The notes beneath the pieces were generated by a model that saw only the letters and a program-made list of their open reading frames with translations, was not told the DNA's origin and did not search any database. From assembly GCF_036090055.1 (NCBI RefSeq), contig NZ_CP107970.1, forward strand, positions 3,846,501-3,910,500: a stretch of DNA of 64,000 bases, in the 5' to 3' direction. This document shows, one piece after another, positions 52,147 to 61,166 of this stretch. This stretch comes from Nocardioides sp. NBC_00368. GTDB lineage: Bacteria; Actinomycetota; Actinomycetes; Propionibacteriales; Nocardioidaceae. Each line of letters opens with the position of its first letter. Position 1 is the stretch's first letter. A program made the translations under genes and the position numbers.

Positions 52147-54090
52147 CTACTGGCCGCGGATGTTGAAGTCGGCCACCAGACCGTGGTGGTCGGACTCGAG
52201 CTTGAACGTGGCGTGCCGCGTGGAGGTGGTGGTCGCGTTCGAACCGAGGAGCCAGTCGATGGTGCCGCCGCCGTCGTGGGTGGCCCAGCCCTGCGGGGGC
52301 GCACCGAGGGTCTCGAAGGAAGAGGTCATGCCGGCCTTGGTCATCAGCGGCTTCGGCCCCCACGGATCCCCGTCGCCGCCGTTGCGCGGATAGGGGGAGT
52401 TCAGGTCGCCGGCGACGAGGACGGGGCCGTACTTCTGCAGGCCCTGCGCCAGCCCGGCGAGCTTCGCGAAGCCGCGCTGGGCCTCGTCCTTACGCGCCTG
52501 CGGGCTCTTGGCCGGCGACGTCATCGTGTGGGTCGAGATCACCGAGATCCGCCCGGAGCCGTCGCTGCTCGCGAGCACCACCCAGGTGGCGTACCTGTTG
52601 TCGTTCTTGACCCCCGTGACCGGTTTGGTGAGCTGGACGGTGCCCTTGTCGACCGCCACCCAGCGGTCGGTACGCCACATGACGACGGGGCTGAGCGCCT
52701 GGCTGCGGGCGCCGTACTCGTCCGAGGAGGCCCGGTAGGTGCCGTAGCCGCGCACCGAGATGTCGGAGACCGAACGTGACTGGGCCTCGTTGAGGGAGAC
52801 GAAGTCGGGCCCGTGCTTCATGACCTCGGCCAGGTCGGAGCGGTATCGCGAGCGGGACAGGGAGACCTTGATGTTGGCCTGCGCCAGGCGGACCTGCGGG
52901 CCGGAGACGGCCGCCGGGGAGGCGCCGATCTGTCCCGCACCCGGCAGCCCGGCGACCTGCTTGGTGGCCTGGAGGGTCTTGCCGATGTTCTTCGTCAGCC
53001 AGGCCGCGGGGTCGACCTGGTCCTGGAGGTAGCCACCGCCGTGCGGGTGCACCTCGAAGTGGAGGTGGCAGCCGGTCGAGTTGCCCTCGCTGCCGACCTG
53101 CCCGATGACCTGTCCGGCCTTGACCATCTGGCCCTCGCGGACCGCGAGGGACTGCATGTGGCCGTACCACGTGGTCAGGTTGCCGGGCGCCGTCTGCACC
53201 TTCACCAGCCAGCGTCCCGACCAGCCCCAGCCGCCGCCCGACTCGATCACGATGGTGCCGCCGTGGGCCGCCTGCACCGGGGTGCCGCACGGCGAGGAGT
53301 AGTCGTTGCCGGTGTGCATGTTGGCCCAGTTGGAGCCCGAGTTGCCGTAGTTGTTGTTGTCGACCGCGAGCCCGGCCTGGATCGGGCGTACGACGGAGGT
53401 GCTGATCCCGGCCATGCCGATCGTGCAGGCCACGTCGGTCGCCGTGGCCGTCAGGTCGGCGGCGGTGACCCCGTCGGCGAGCGCGGCGACAAGAGCCCGC
53501 GCCTCGTCCTCGTGCTGGGCGTACGCCAGCGGGAACGCCGACCGCTGCACCGCCTGCGCGGCCGCGGTGACCTGCATCTTGCGCCACCCCGGGATGTCCA
53601 GGAGACCGGTGTTGCCGGTGTGGGCGGCGACCCCGTAGAACGCCTGGGCGGACTTGACCGGGTTCATGATGTCGGCGACGCTGCCCCACCCGGAGACCGG
53701 GCGCTGCTGGAAGAGACCGACCGAGTCACGGTCGCCGTAGTCGAGGTTGCGCAGGGTGCTCTCCTGCATCGCGGTCGCGAGCGCGATCACCCATCCGTAG
53801 GCGGGTACGCCGGACTGCTTGCCGACCGCCACGATCGTCCGGGCGTTCTGGATCTGCTCGGTGTTGAACCCGGCGATGCTGCCCTCGGGCACCTCACCGT
53901 CCGGCCCGAGGTTGCCCGCCGGAATCGCGTTGACCCCGCCGACACAGCCCGACTCGGCCTGGTCCTGGGTGCTCTGCTCGGTGCTCGCCAGACCGCCGAT
54001 CAGGATCACCAAGGCCCCGGCGACCACCAGGACCAGCGTGGCCGCCGCGGCCACGATTCCCCAGATCAGACGCGCCTTGAAGATCCACAT
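52147..54090 (-). CDS. Membrane-anchored lysozyme-like / M23 peptidase / DNase-I-like (EEP) fusion protein
   Basis: 647-aa multidomain protein, start ATG 54090 (MWIFKARLIW). Residues ~8-35 are one membrane helix (IWGIVAAAATLVLVVAGALV). Residues ~95-165 resemble a lytic-transglycosylase-like domain (YGWVIALATAMQESTLRNLD, DSVGLFQQRP). Residues ~235-345 are an M23 metallopeptidase-like domain (NMHTGNDYSSPCGTP, TTWYGHMQSLAVREG, GCHLHFEVHPHGG). Residues ~390-647 are an endonuclease/exonuclease/phosphatase domain with NEAQ, STHT, GDLNSPYP, GTIDWLL and SDHHGLVADF, the complete DNase-I-type residue set. It is the last gene of the T4SS-like operon and probably opens the wall for the machine; the nuclease-like domain's target is unknown. 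Confidence 0.85.
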   Translation of the reverse strand: MWIFKARLIWGIVAAAATLVLVVAGALVILIGGLASTEQSTQDQAESGCVGGVNAIPAGNLGPDGEVPEGSIAGFNTEQIQNARTIVAVGKQSGVPAYGWVIALATAMQESTLRNLDYGDRDSVGLFQQRPVSGWGSVADIMNPVKSAQAFYGVAAHTGNTGLLDIPGWRKMQVTAAAQAVQRSAFPLAYAQHEDEARALVAALADGVTAADLTATATDVACTIGMAGISTSVVRPIQAGLAVDNNNYGNSGSNWANMHTGNDYSSPCGTPVQAAHGGTIVIESGGGWGWSGRWLVKVQTAPGNLTTWYGHMQSLAVREGQMVKAGQVIGQVGSEGNSTGCHLHFEVHPHGGGYLQDQVDPAAWLTKNIGKTLQATKQVAGLPGAGQIGASPAAVSGPQVRLAQANIKVSLSRSRYRSDLAEVMKHGPDFVSLNEAQSRSVSDISVRGYGTYRASSDEYGARSQALSPVVMWRTDRWVAVDKGTVQLTKPVTGVKNDNRYATWVVLASSDGSGRISVISTHTMTSPAKSPQARKDEAQRGFAKLAGLAQGLQKYGPVLVAGDLNSPYPRNGGDGDPWGPKPLMTKAGMTSSFETLGAPPQGWATHDGGGTIDWLLGSNATTTSTRHATFKLESDHHGLVADFNIRGQ

Positions 54091-54093
54091 GTC

Positions 54094-54258
54094 AGACCGT
54101 GCCTCTCGATGCGACGCCGAGCGAGCGGCGTTCCAGTGCGTGTCCGGCAAGGCGGAGGAGGGAGGCGGCCCGGTGTTGGCCGTCGACCGACGACAACGCC
54201 GCCGGGCGCGTGCTGGGGCGCCGCGCAGCCGGCGCCTTCGGATCGAGAGGCACGGTCT
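54094..54258. repeat. 165-bp spacer bounded by 17-bp inverted repeats
   Basis: 54094-54110 (AGACCGTGCCTCTCGAT) is the exact reverse complement of 54242-54258. The right arm ends at the stop codon of the VirB8-like gene; the left arm lies 4 nt before the M23/EEP start. The interior (131 bp) is GC-rich with smaller dyads and no convincing ORF. It could be a processing or attenuation hairpin, or a MITE-like insertion. Confidence 0.65.
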
Positions 54259-54788
54259 TAACCTCCGGGGAGGATGTTCGCGACGTACCAGACGTTGTCG
54301 ACCAGCGTCAGGTAGACGATGACCTTGGGGCCGTCGGTGGTGACCTCGACGCGGGCCTCCCCGTCGGTCTGCTCGAGCACTTCCGCGGCGCCGACGACCT
54401 TGGTCGCCGGCACGGTCGCCGGGTCGGTGGTGCCCAGGGCCTGGGCGAGCGACTCGTCCGGGCGGGCCGCGTTGATCCCCTCCCACCACTGGTCGGTGGT
54501 CAGGTCGGGACGGGCCCAGGCGGCGACGAACTTGGTCGCCAGGGGCCGCGGATCAGGGACCGGCGCCGGCGATCCGGTCGCGCTGGGGCTCTGCTCGGCC
54601 GACACCGAGCCCCGCTCGGGCTGCGCAGCCGGCTCGGCATCGGGGGCGTCGCTCCACTGGGCGATGAGCCAGATGACGAAGACGATGCCGACGACCACCG
54701 AGAAGAACCGGAACGGCGACCGCATGGGCCACCTCAGCACCGGCGCGATGACCTCCCACAGCACACCACGCGTCGTTGTCGACCGCAC
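54258..54788 (-). CDS. VirB8/TcpC-like anchored conjugation-type protein
   Basis: 176-aa bitopic protein: cytoplasmic ~28 residues, one helix (FFSVVVGIVFVIWLIAQWS), a Pro/Ala/Ser linker, then ~100 residues of NTF2-like fold (LATKFVAAWARPDLTTDQWW, ATKVVGAAEVLEQTDGEARVEV, PKVIVYLTLVDNVWYVANI). This layout equals the VirB8/TcpC scaffold proteins of Gram-positive T4SS. 1-nt overlap with the VirB6-like gene. Assignment is by topology and context, not by strong sequence identity. Confidence 0.65.
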   Translation of the reverse strand: MRSTTTRGVLWEVIAPVLRWPMRSPFRFFSVVVGIVFVIWLIAQWSDAPDAEPAAQPERGSVSAEQSPSATGSPAPVPDPRPLATKFVAAWARPDLTTDQWWEGINAARPDESLAQALGTTDPATVPATKVVGAAEVLEQTDGEARVEVTTDGPKVIVYLTLVDNVWYVANILPGG

Positions 54789-56917
54789 TACCGGGCTCCT
54801 CCTTCAGCTGACCCCCAGCTGGAACCGTTGTCGACGGGAACCGAGCGGTTCCCGTTCGGTGAGTAGATGACGAAGACCGGGTTGCCGTCCGCGTCGTAGT
54901 CCACGTTGGCCTCCGCGACCGGTGAGTGGCGCGGCGGCTCCGGCTCCCGGTCGGCGTAGGCGGTGTGGTCGACCGGGCTCGGCGCCTCGGAGCGGCCGTC
55001 GGCGTAGACCTGCGCGGCGGGGCCACGTGTCGGCTCGCCACGGTAGGGCGGCTCGTCGCGCTCGGCGGAGCGCGAGTCGAACCACTGTCCGGCCACGCGC
55101 TCACCGTCGTTGCCGCTCATCGAGGAACCGAGGGCGTACGTCGGTGTGGTGCTCGCGCTCGACCCGGCACCCAGCGCTCCGGCGGCCGTCACCGGCGCCT
55201 GGTTGGGCACCTGCTCGGCGACCATGGCCGGCCGGTTGCCGGTCAGCTCGTGGCCGGGCATGTAGACCCCGCCGGGGCTCGAGATCGCTCCGGTCCCGGC
55301 CGGGGCACCGCCCGTGGCGGGCGCCCGGTCGGCGGTCGCGTCGCGGACCCCGGCCTCGGTGCCCGTCCGGGCGCCGACGTACGAGGTGAGCATCGAGGTG
55401 AGCCGGCCCATGCCCGGCAGCGGGATGCCGTAGGCGGCCGGGCGGGTGAGCCGCCAGGCCAGCACGGTCAGCACCGCGATCAGCCCCAGCTTGAGCACGA
55501 ACCACATCGTCGAGGTCAGGATCGCCGAGTCCAGTCGCAGCAGCAGCAACGCGACCAGGAAGTAGATCGGGCCCATCACCAACGGGCCCACCACCCGCTT
55601 GAGCATCGCCACCGCAGCGTCCCGGGTGTGATCCAGCATGAACAGCACCCCGGCCGCCGGCGCGAACGGCACGATCAACCGGATCAACGCGAACGAGAGC
55701 AGGATCGCCAACCCCGCGACCAGCAGGAACCCGCAGACCACCACGACCACCACGAGGTTCACCAGCGCCGTGGTCGCCCGCTGCGACCAGTGCTCACCCT
55801 TGAAGTACTCGTACGCCACCGGATCGGACTTCTTGACCGCCTCGGCGTGCTCCTTGAACGCGTCCTGCTTGGCCTCCAGGACCTTCTTGCCCTCACCGTT
55901 GGGGTCCTTGCGATACGCGTCGTACTCCTGCCAGGAGAAGTGCGTCGACCGGAACACCCGCGGCCCGTACGTCTTCGCCGTGGCCGAGTCGGGGTCACCG
56001 AACGCGCCGGCCAGCCAGGTCCGGTACTGCGTCGAACGCACCACCTCGTCCATCTGGCCGTCCACAGCCTTGACCGCATCGGTCTCCCCGAAGCCGTCGT
56101 CACCGACGCCCGGGACCGTCCTGCCGTCGTTGAAGCCGGTCGCGATCAACCCCGTCGCCGACCGCACCCCGTCATCGACCAACCGGGTCGACTCCACCGG
56201 ATACTGGATCAGCCACGACGTCACCACCAGCACACCCAGCGCCCAGCCCGCCGCCGTCACCGCCCGCGCGAACCGGCCGTCCCGGGCCCGGATCATCACC
56301 GTCGCCGCGACCAGCAGGAGCACCACGCTCACCCACGGCGCCCACACCCCGTCGGTGACTGCCTTGCTCGCCGCCACGATCGGGTCGTCCAGCGCCTTCA
56401 AGAAGGAGTTCTCCCCGATCACCGCGTTCAGCAGCGCGTGCGACCAGTTCGGCAGGATCCCCGAGATCTCCAGCATGATGTTGCCGATCGAGGTCCCGGC
56501 ACCCGCCACGAACTGCCCCGTGCAGCCGTTGTCATAGGTCCACCACTGCGGAGACGTGCCGTAGGCCGACTCCAGCGAGACCTCGTCCTTGTTGCGGAAC
56601 GGGTCCAGCTCGTCGTTGATCTTCTCCGGATCGTTGAGCTCCGTGCCCGCCTTCGACGCCGCCCCCAGCGCCGTCATCCGCACGATGAAGCTGCCGTCCC
56701 CGTACGGAGACGCCGGCATCGGCGCATCCAGGTTGTTGCACGCATCGCTCACACCCGAGAGCCCACCCGTCGGGTCGAACGGGATCGGGATGTCGATCCC
56801 CCTCGGACCCGCAGCCGCCGCCGGGCCGGCGACGGACAGAAGAGCAACCACGAGTACGACGAGGGCAGCCGCCCTCCGGCGCAGGGCTGTCCTCTGGTGA
56901 GCGGGGCGCGACGGCAT
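54788..56917 (-). CDS. VirB6/TrbL-like polytopic membrane protein
   Basis: 709-aa protein. A signal-like hydrophobic N-terminus (AALVVLVVALLSVAGPAAAAG) precedes an exported loop (residues ~40-170) with three cysteines. About six helices follow: ~192-212, ~222-238, ~390-412, ~413-435 (LLSFALIRLIVPFAPAAGVL), ~447-470 and ~474-490. An extracytoplasmic loop (~240-380) lies between. The ~215-residue C-terminus is hydrophilic and disordered (Pro, Gly, Ala-rich) with an ending NPVFVIYSPNGNRSVPV. This arrangement is like VirB6/TrbL of conjugation machines. Overlaps neighbours by 1 nt. Confidence 0.7.
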   Translation of the reverse strand: MPSRPAHQRTALRRRAAALVVLVVALLSVAGPAAAAGPRGIDIPIPFDPTGGLSGVSDACNNLDAPMPASPYGDGSFIVRMTALGAASKAGTELNDPEKINDELDPFRNKDEVSLESAYGTSPQWWTYDNGCTGQFVAGAGTSIGNIMLEISGILPNWSHALLNAVIGENSFLKALDDPIVAASKAVTDGVWAPWVSVVLLLVAATVMIRARDGRFARAVTAAGWALGVLVVTSWLIQYPVESTRLVDDGVRSATGLIATGFNDGRTVPGVGDDGFGETDAVKAVDGQMDEVVRSTQYRTWLAGAFGDPDSATAKTYGPRVFRSTHFSWQEYDAYRKDPNGEGKKVLEAKQDAFKEHAEAVKKSDPVAYEYFKGEHWSQRATTALVNLVVVVVVCGFLLVAGLAILLSFALIRLIVPFAPAAGVLFMLDHTRDAAVAMLKRVVGPLVMGPIYFLVALLLLRLDSAILTSTMWFVLKLGLIAVLTVLAWRLTRPAAYGIPLPGMGRLTSMLTSYVGARTGTEAGVRDATADRAPATGGAPAGTGAISSPGGVYMPGHELTGNRPAMVAEQVPNQAPVTAAGALGAGSSASTTPTYALGSSMSGNDGERVAGQWFDSRSAERDEPPYRGEPTRGPAAQVYADGRSEAPSPVDHTAYADREPEPPRHSPVAEANVDYDADGNPVFVIYSPNGNRSVPVDNGSSWGSAEGGAR

Positions 56918-59640
56918 CAGCCGATCCCGTCCCCGGAGAGCTCGGTCCTGGCGTGGTCGACCGGCTCGCCGCCGATGGCGCGGCTGACGCGGCGGGTCGG
57001 GTCGGCGGTGGTGTTGAGCGCCTCCTGCAGACCCGGGTGGTGGTTGAGAGTCACCTTGATGATCTCCATGCCGCCGTGGCCGGTGTCGCCACCGAGGCCG
57101 TCACGGTAGATGAATTCCCGGTAGCCCAGCTGCTCGTCACCGCGCCTGGTGCGCGGCGAGAGCCGCGCCAGGATCGACTCGTAACCCAGACCCTCGGGCT
57201 TGCCGAGGAGCTTGAGCGCGTCGCGCTGGGCGGTCTCGTCCTGCGTACGTCCCACGAAGGCCGCCCCGACGAAGTTGTTGATGTCGGAGCCCAGGATCGC
57301 GGAGGCGTTCTGGGTCGAGACCAGCGCGGCACAGTTGTTCTTGCGGGAGTCGCTGGAGAGCTTGTGGACCAGGGCGCGACCTGTGCCACCGGAGGCCTGG
57401 GTGACCTCGTGGGCCTCGTCGAGCGCGAACAGCTTCCGCTCGTTGGGGTCGCTGCGGTAGATCAGGTGGAGCGCGGACCAGGCCGCGAGGGTCATGATCG
57501 GACGCGCCATCTGCTCCTCGGCACTCCACTCCTCGCGCGGCACGTGCTCGGGCGGGGTGTTGAGGCCCTTGAGGTTGTAGAAGGTGAACGGCGTGCCCTT
57601 CAGCTCCTCGTCGGACTGGAGGAAGTCGTTGCCGAAGAAGAGCCGGCCGAGCTCGCGCTCGCGGGCGGCGGCGAGCTCGCGGGCGATCTCCTGGTCGCCG
57701 CCGTCGCCCTCGAAGAGCATCTTCACGATCGTCGAGGTGTCGGCGCCACGGTCGGCCTGCGCCTCCATGACGCGGGCGCGGATGCGCTTGAGCACCTCTT
57801 CGTTGTTGGCCAGGCCGACCGGGAGGCAGGAGCGGAGCACCGAGACGGTCAGGTCGCGGCGCTGCTGCACGGCGGCCGACCGCTCGCGGTGGAGCCGCTC
57901 GGCGAACTCGTGGTCCGACATCGCCTCGGCCCGGATCAGCTCGGGGTTGGGGTCGGGCACCACCGCGTAGGGCGACAGGCTTCCCGGACGACCGCCGAGG
58001 ACGTCGACGCTGCGAGCGCGGGCCGGCACCTGTTGGCCGTTGAAGATGCCGCCGCCGATCTCGGGCAGGGTCATCAGCCGCTGCAGCCGGCCTGCCGGGT
58101 CCATGGCGACGCCGTGGATGCCGGACAGGATCGACATGTAGATGACGACGCCCATCAGCGTCGACTTTCCGGAACCCGGGGTGCCGACCAGCGGGATCAG
58201 GCCGGCCTGCTCCATGACCTCGGTCAGGTACCACGGGTCCATCAGCACCGCTCGCGAGGCCATCGCGGAGGTCTCGCCGAGGTAGAAGCCGCGCTTGTCA
58301 CCGACCTCCGCGGTGACCGCCGGGAGCCCGGCAGCGACCTTGAGCACCGGGAACTTCCGGGCGTGAGCGGTCGACGCGAGCGGCTCGCCCGGGACGAACT
58401 CGCGGGCCAGGTGGTACTGCCCCAGCTGGCGGGTGATCTTGATCTGCGGCCGGTAGAGGTCGACGACCTTCTGCGCCTTGTCGAGCGCCTCGGCCTCGGT
58501 GCGGCCGGTGACGGCGATCCGGTACCAGCCCCTGGTACGAGTCGAGAGGCCGGTGAACTCCGAGCGCATCTCGTCCTCGACGTCGGCGGCTCGGCCGGCC
58601 TGGCGGGAGAGCTGCTTCGGCGGCCGCTTGCCGTGGTCCTCGGACCAGTGGCTGACCTGGCCGTCGATACGCCGGGTCAGGCTCGCCATCTCACGGGAGA
58701 CGTCCTCCGGCGAGCGCGGCTCGACCCGGAAGGACCATTCCACCGGGAAGCCGAGCGCGTCGGTCTTCGCCATCCACGGCGCGTGGGTCTCGGGGACCTC
58801 GATGTCGCCGATCCGGGAGACGGTCAGCACGCACACGTGGCTGGTCTCCTGGCGACCACCGATGCTGCTGGTGACCTGCACCGTCGGCGCCAGCGGCTCG
58901 GCCGACCAGGCGACCGACTCGAACCACTCGGCCATGTCGTCGGTGTCGAGGAAGTTCTGCTGGGCCTCGCCCGGCTCCGGCACGGGGATCTTGGCCCCCA
59001 GCGAGAGCGAACGGGCGATCATCCACTCCATGTCGTGACCGACTGCGGGCCGCGCCGAGAAGCCCGGCCGCGACATCACCCGGTTGACCGTGTCGAGCCG
59101 CTCGCTGATCGCGGCCATCTCCCGCTCGGCGGCGCTGGCGGAGAACTTCGCCAGGGTACGCACCGTCGCGTCGCGACGGCCGAGGTCGACGCCGTAGTAG
59201 ACGAGCTTGTCGGCCTGGCTGTGGGCAGCCATGTGGGCCTGGTTGCGCGCCATCATCTCCTCGAACCCGGGCTGCGGGTCGGGTGCGTTGGCGAACGCGG
59301 CATGCGCCCAGTGACGTACGGGATAGGGGCGGGTGGTGACCCGGCCGTGGATCGTGTTGCCGACCAGATCGGCCAGCTGGCTGGCCTGGTCGGTGATCAG
59401 CGCCTCGAGGTCGGAGTGAGCACGGAACGACCAGGTCTGCGGCTCGGCGAGATACCAGGCGATGATGCGGTCGCCGGTGAAGGTCAGGTGACCGCGCACC
59501 TCCTCCAGCGCCCACTTGTCACCTCTGGGCTCATGGACGCCCTTCGAGTCGTCGCCGCCCCGGCCGAAGACGCTCTTGCGTCCCGGCTTGGGCTTCTCGA
59601 AGCCGGGCCCGTAGGCCCGCTCCGTTCGCGGCCGCCTCAT
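56917..59640 (-). CDS. VirB4-like T4SS ATPase
   Basis: 907-aa HerA/FtsK-type ATPase, start ATG 59640 (MRRPRTERAYGPG), ATGA overlap with the PrgI-like gene. Residues ~60-450 are the VirB4 N-domain (VRGHLTFTGDRIIAWYLAEP, FEEMMARNQAHMAAHS). Walker A LVGTPGSGKSTLMGVVIYMS is near residue 515, and Walker B KLFALDEAHEVTQ near 755, with STQNAS sensor and a conserved FVGAAFVGRTQDETAQRDAL arginine region. Such proteins are often mislabelled type VI secretion ATPase. It should power export or assembly. No VirD4 partner is in the window. Confidence 0.88.
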   Translation of the reverse strand: MRRPRTERAYGPGFEKPKPGRKSVFGRGGDDSKGVHEPRGDKWALEEVRGHLTFTGDRIIAWYLAEPQTWSFRAHSDLEALITDQASQLADLVGNTIHGRVTTRPYPVRHWAHAAFANAPDPQPGFEEMMARNQAHMAAHSQADKLVYYGVDLGRRDATVRTLAKFSASAAEREMAAISERLDTVNRVMSRPGFSARPAVGHDMEWMIARSLSLGAKIPVPEPGEAQQNFLDTDDMAEWFESVAWSAEPLAPTVQVTSSIGGRQETSHVCVLTVSRIGDIEVPETHAPWMAKTDALGFPVEWSFRVEPRSPEDVSREMASLTRRIDGQVSHWSEDHGKRPPKQLSRQAGRAADVEDEMRSEFTGLSTRTRGWYRIAVTGRTEAEALDKAQKVVDLYRPQIKITRQLGQYHLAREFVPGEPLASTAHARKFPVLKVAAGLPAVTAEVGDKRGFYLGETSAMASRAVLMDPWYLTEVMEQAGLIPLVGTPGSGKSTLMGVVIYMSILSGIHGVAMDPAGRLQRLMTLPEIGGGIFNGQQVPARARSVDVLGGRPGSLSPYAVVPDPNPELIRAEAMSDHEFAERLHRERSAAVQQRRDLTVSVLRSCLPVGLANNEEVLKRIRARVMEAQADRGADTSTIVKMLFEGDGGDQEIARELAAARERELGRLFFGNDFLQSDEELKGTPFTFYNLKGLNTPPEHVPREEWSAEEQMARPIMTLAAWSALHLIYRSDPNERKLFALDEAHEVTQASGGTGRALVHKLSSDSRKNNCAALVSTQNASAILGSDINNFVGAAFVGRTQDETAQRDALKLLGKPEGLGYESILARLSPRTRRGDEQLGYREFIYRDGLGGDTGHGGMEIIKVTLNHHPGLQEALNTTADPTRRVSRAIGGEPVDHARTELSGDGIG

Positions 59641-60860
59641 GCGGTTCCTCCGTCGTTGGGTGCGTCGTCGCCGTTGAGGCGCTTGCGGTAGTCGTCCACG
59701 CTCTGCGGGCGCTCGTCGGTCGTCGCCCACTCGTCCTGATTGTCCCTGGGACGCGTACGTCCCGAGGGCGCATCGTCGAACTCGTCGAAGTCGTCGGGGT
59801 CGTCGAGGTCGTCGAGACCCGGCTCCGGGGCGATCACCACCGCCGGCCTGACCGCCTGCGACAGCGGCTGCCGGGCCGGCTTCGGCGCGGCCTGGCCGGT
59901 GGCCTCAGCTGCCGGTCTCGGCACGGGCTGCTGTGCTGCAGGGGCCTCAGCGGGCGGCGGCGGAGGCGGAGATGACGGCGGCGGCGCAGCGGGCGGAGCC
60001 GGCGGAGTCGCCTTCGGGGTGGCCGTCGGAGCCGCCGGCGGGCTGGCTGGCGGGCTGGTCGGCGAGCTGGTCGGCGAGCTGGTCGGCGGGGGCGGCGGTG
60101 CGGGAGAAGCCGCGGGCGGCGGGGGCGGCGCGGGTTGCTCGCGCTCCTGGCGGGCCTGCCACGGCGCCCCGCCCTTCCACGGGACGTCCCGGGGCTCACG
60201 CGGCGAGGAGGACGGCCGGCTGGACCAGCCGCCCTTCGCCGGACGTCCGCCGCCGTGCTGGCGCGCGGGCTGACGCGCGGGCTGGACCGCGGGCTGCACC
60301 TCGAGCTGGGCGGGAAGCGGCTCCTCGACGACCTTGGCCTCGATCACCGGTCGGACGGGCGCGGCCTTGCCCCGCACGGGCGGTGTCTGGGTGCGCGGCT
60401 TCGAGGCGACCACGGTCGCCTGCAGCATCTGCGGCTCCGAGGTGGCTCCGGGCTGCTGCGCGAACCGGCGGCCCGGTCGTCGCATCGCCTTGGCCCAGCC
60501 ACCTCGGGGGCTGGTGGCGTGACGGAAGGCGACCGCAGCCCCGCCTGCGTACTGGACGCCGGTCTCCACGCGCGGCGTGGTCAGCTCGTGCCAGAAGGTC
60601 ATCAGCCAGGCGCCGGCCGAGCTCTCCGAGCTGATGTAGTCGGAGGCCTTCATCGAGAGGTAGGAGGCGCCGATCAGCCACAGTCCCATGCTGAGCAGCG
60701 TCACCGGCATGCCGAGCTTGCGCAGCAGCACAAGCGTCACTGGTGCGATCACCAGGAACAGGAAGATGGTGCGGTAGCGCATCTCCCCGATGTAGCGACG
60801 AGGGGGACCGAGATAGGTCTGGTCGACCTCGTACAGCTCGTCGTCGTCAGGCAGCCTCAT
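59637..60860 (-). CDS. PrgI/VirB3-like protein with long proline-rich tail
   Basis: 407-aa protein. Residues ~1-70 have the PrgI layout: VDQTYLGPPRRYIGEMRYRT, then two close helices FLFLVIAPVTLVLLRKLGM and VTLLSMGLWLIGASYLSM. After ~residue 150 the sequence is low complexity: repeated PAR and QPA units, runs of Pro (PPPPP), SPTSSPTSPPASPPA-type repeats and an acidic stretch DDLDDPDDFDEFDD near 355. Normal PrgI proteins are ~100-150 aa, so the ~250-residue disordered cytosolic tail is unusual. It precedes virB4 with a 4-nt overlap, the standard order in Gram-positive T4SS. Confidence 0.72.
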   Translation of the reverse strand: MRLPDDDELYEVDQTYLGPPRRYIGEMRYRTIFLFLVIAPVTLVLLRKLGMPVTLLSMGLWLIGASYLSMKASDYISSESSAGAWLMTFWHELTTPRVETGVQYAGGAAVAFRHATSPRGGWAKAMRRPGRRFAQQPGATSEPQMLQATVVASKPRTQTPPVRGKAAPVRPVIEAKVVEEPLPAQLEVQPAVQPARQPARQHGGGRPAKGGWSSRPSSSPREPRDVPWKGGAPWQARQEREQPAPPPPPAASPAPPPPPTSSPTSSPTSPPASPPAAPTATPKATPPAPPAAPPPSSPPPPPPAEAPAAQQPVPRPAAEATGQAAPKPARQPLSQAVRPAVVIAPEPGLDDLDDPDDFDEFDDAPSGRTRPRDNQDEWATTDERPQSVDDYRKRLNGDDAPNDGGTA

Positions 60861-60899
60861 CCCCGAGATCCCTCCCTGGGTTAGCTAACGGGACCGGGA

Positions 60900-61166
60900 T
60901 CACCCCTTGAAGAGACCAGCCATCCACGTGCCGAGGTCCGTGGCGTTGTTGCCGACGGCCAGGCCGAGGACGCCGAGACCGATGATCAGGCCGCCGACGA
61001 TCGTGACGGCCTTGGAGATGTTGCCGCTGCGGGCAGCCCACAGGACCGTGACGCCCAAGATCAGGACGACGAGGGTGATGATGTTGTCGGTGATCCACTC
61101 GGCCAGGCCACCGGTGCCGTACTCGGCGGCCTGAGTCGTACTTTGAATCAACTGGTGCGGTGCCAT
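60900..61166 (-). CDS. Small two-helix protein, TrbC/VirB2-like
   Basis: 88-aa protein, start ATG 61166 (MAPHQLIQSTTQAAEYG) after GGGAGCAG. Two helices: WITDNIITLVVLILGVTVLW (~25-44) and VTIVGGLIIGLGVLGLAVG (~55-73), with a short basic loop ARSGNISK between. Size and pattern equal VirB2/TrbC pilins and other two-helix T4SS subunits. First gene of the operon, 39 nt before the PrgI-like gene. No cleavable signal is evident. Confidence 0.65.
   Translation of the reverse strand: MAPHQLIQSTTQAAEYGTGGLAEWITDNIITLVVLILGVTVLWAARSGNISKAVTIVGGLIIGLGVLGLAVGNNATDLGTWMAGLFKG

Noticed and set aside
56917..59640. Type VI secretion ATPase
   Set aside because: VirB4/HerA motifs and the PrgI-, VirB6- and VirB8-like neighbours fit T4SS; no T6SS sheath, baseplate or ClpV genes are present.
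56953..59691. 912-codon open frame on the + strand opposite the VirB4-like gene
   Set aside because: It mirrors a well-motivated ATPase gene, has the arginine/valine/glycine bias of a high-GC antisense frame, and shows no domain.
59900..60300. Tandem repeat or CRISPR-like array in the PrgI-like gene
   Set aside because: The repetition is codon-level Pro/Ala/Ser low complexity inside a continuous reading frame, without spacers.
52147..61166. Integrative conjugative element
   Set aside because: Relaxase, VirD4, replication and integrase genes are missing, and no attachment repeats are visible; kept only as a T4SS-like core.
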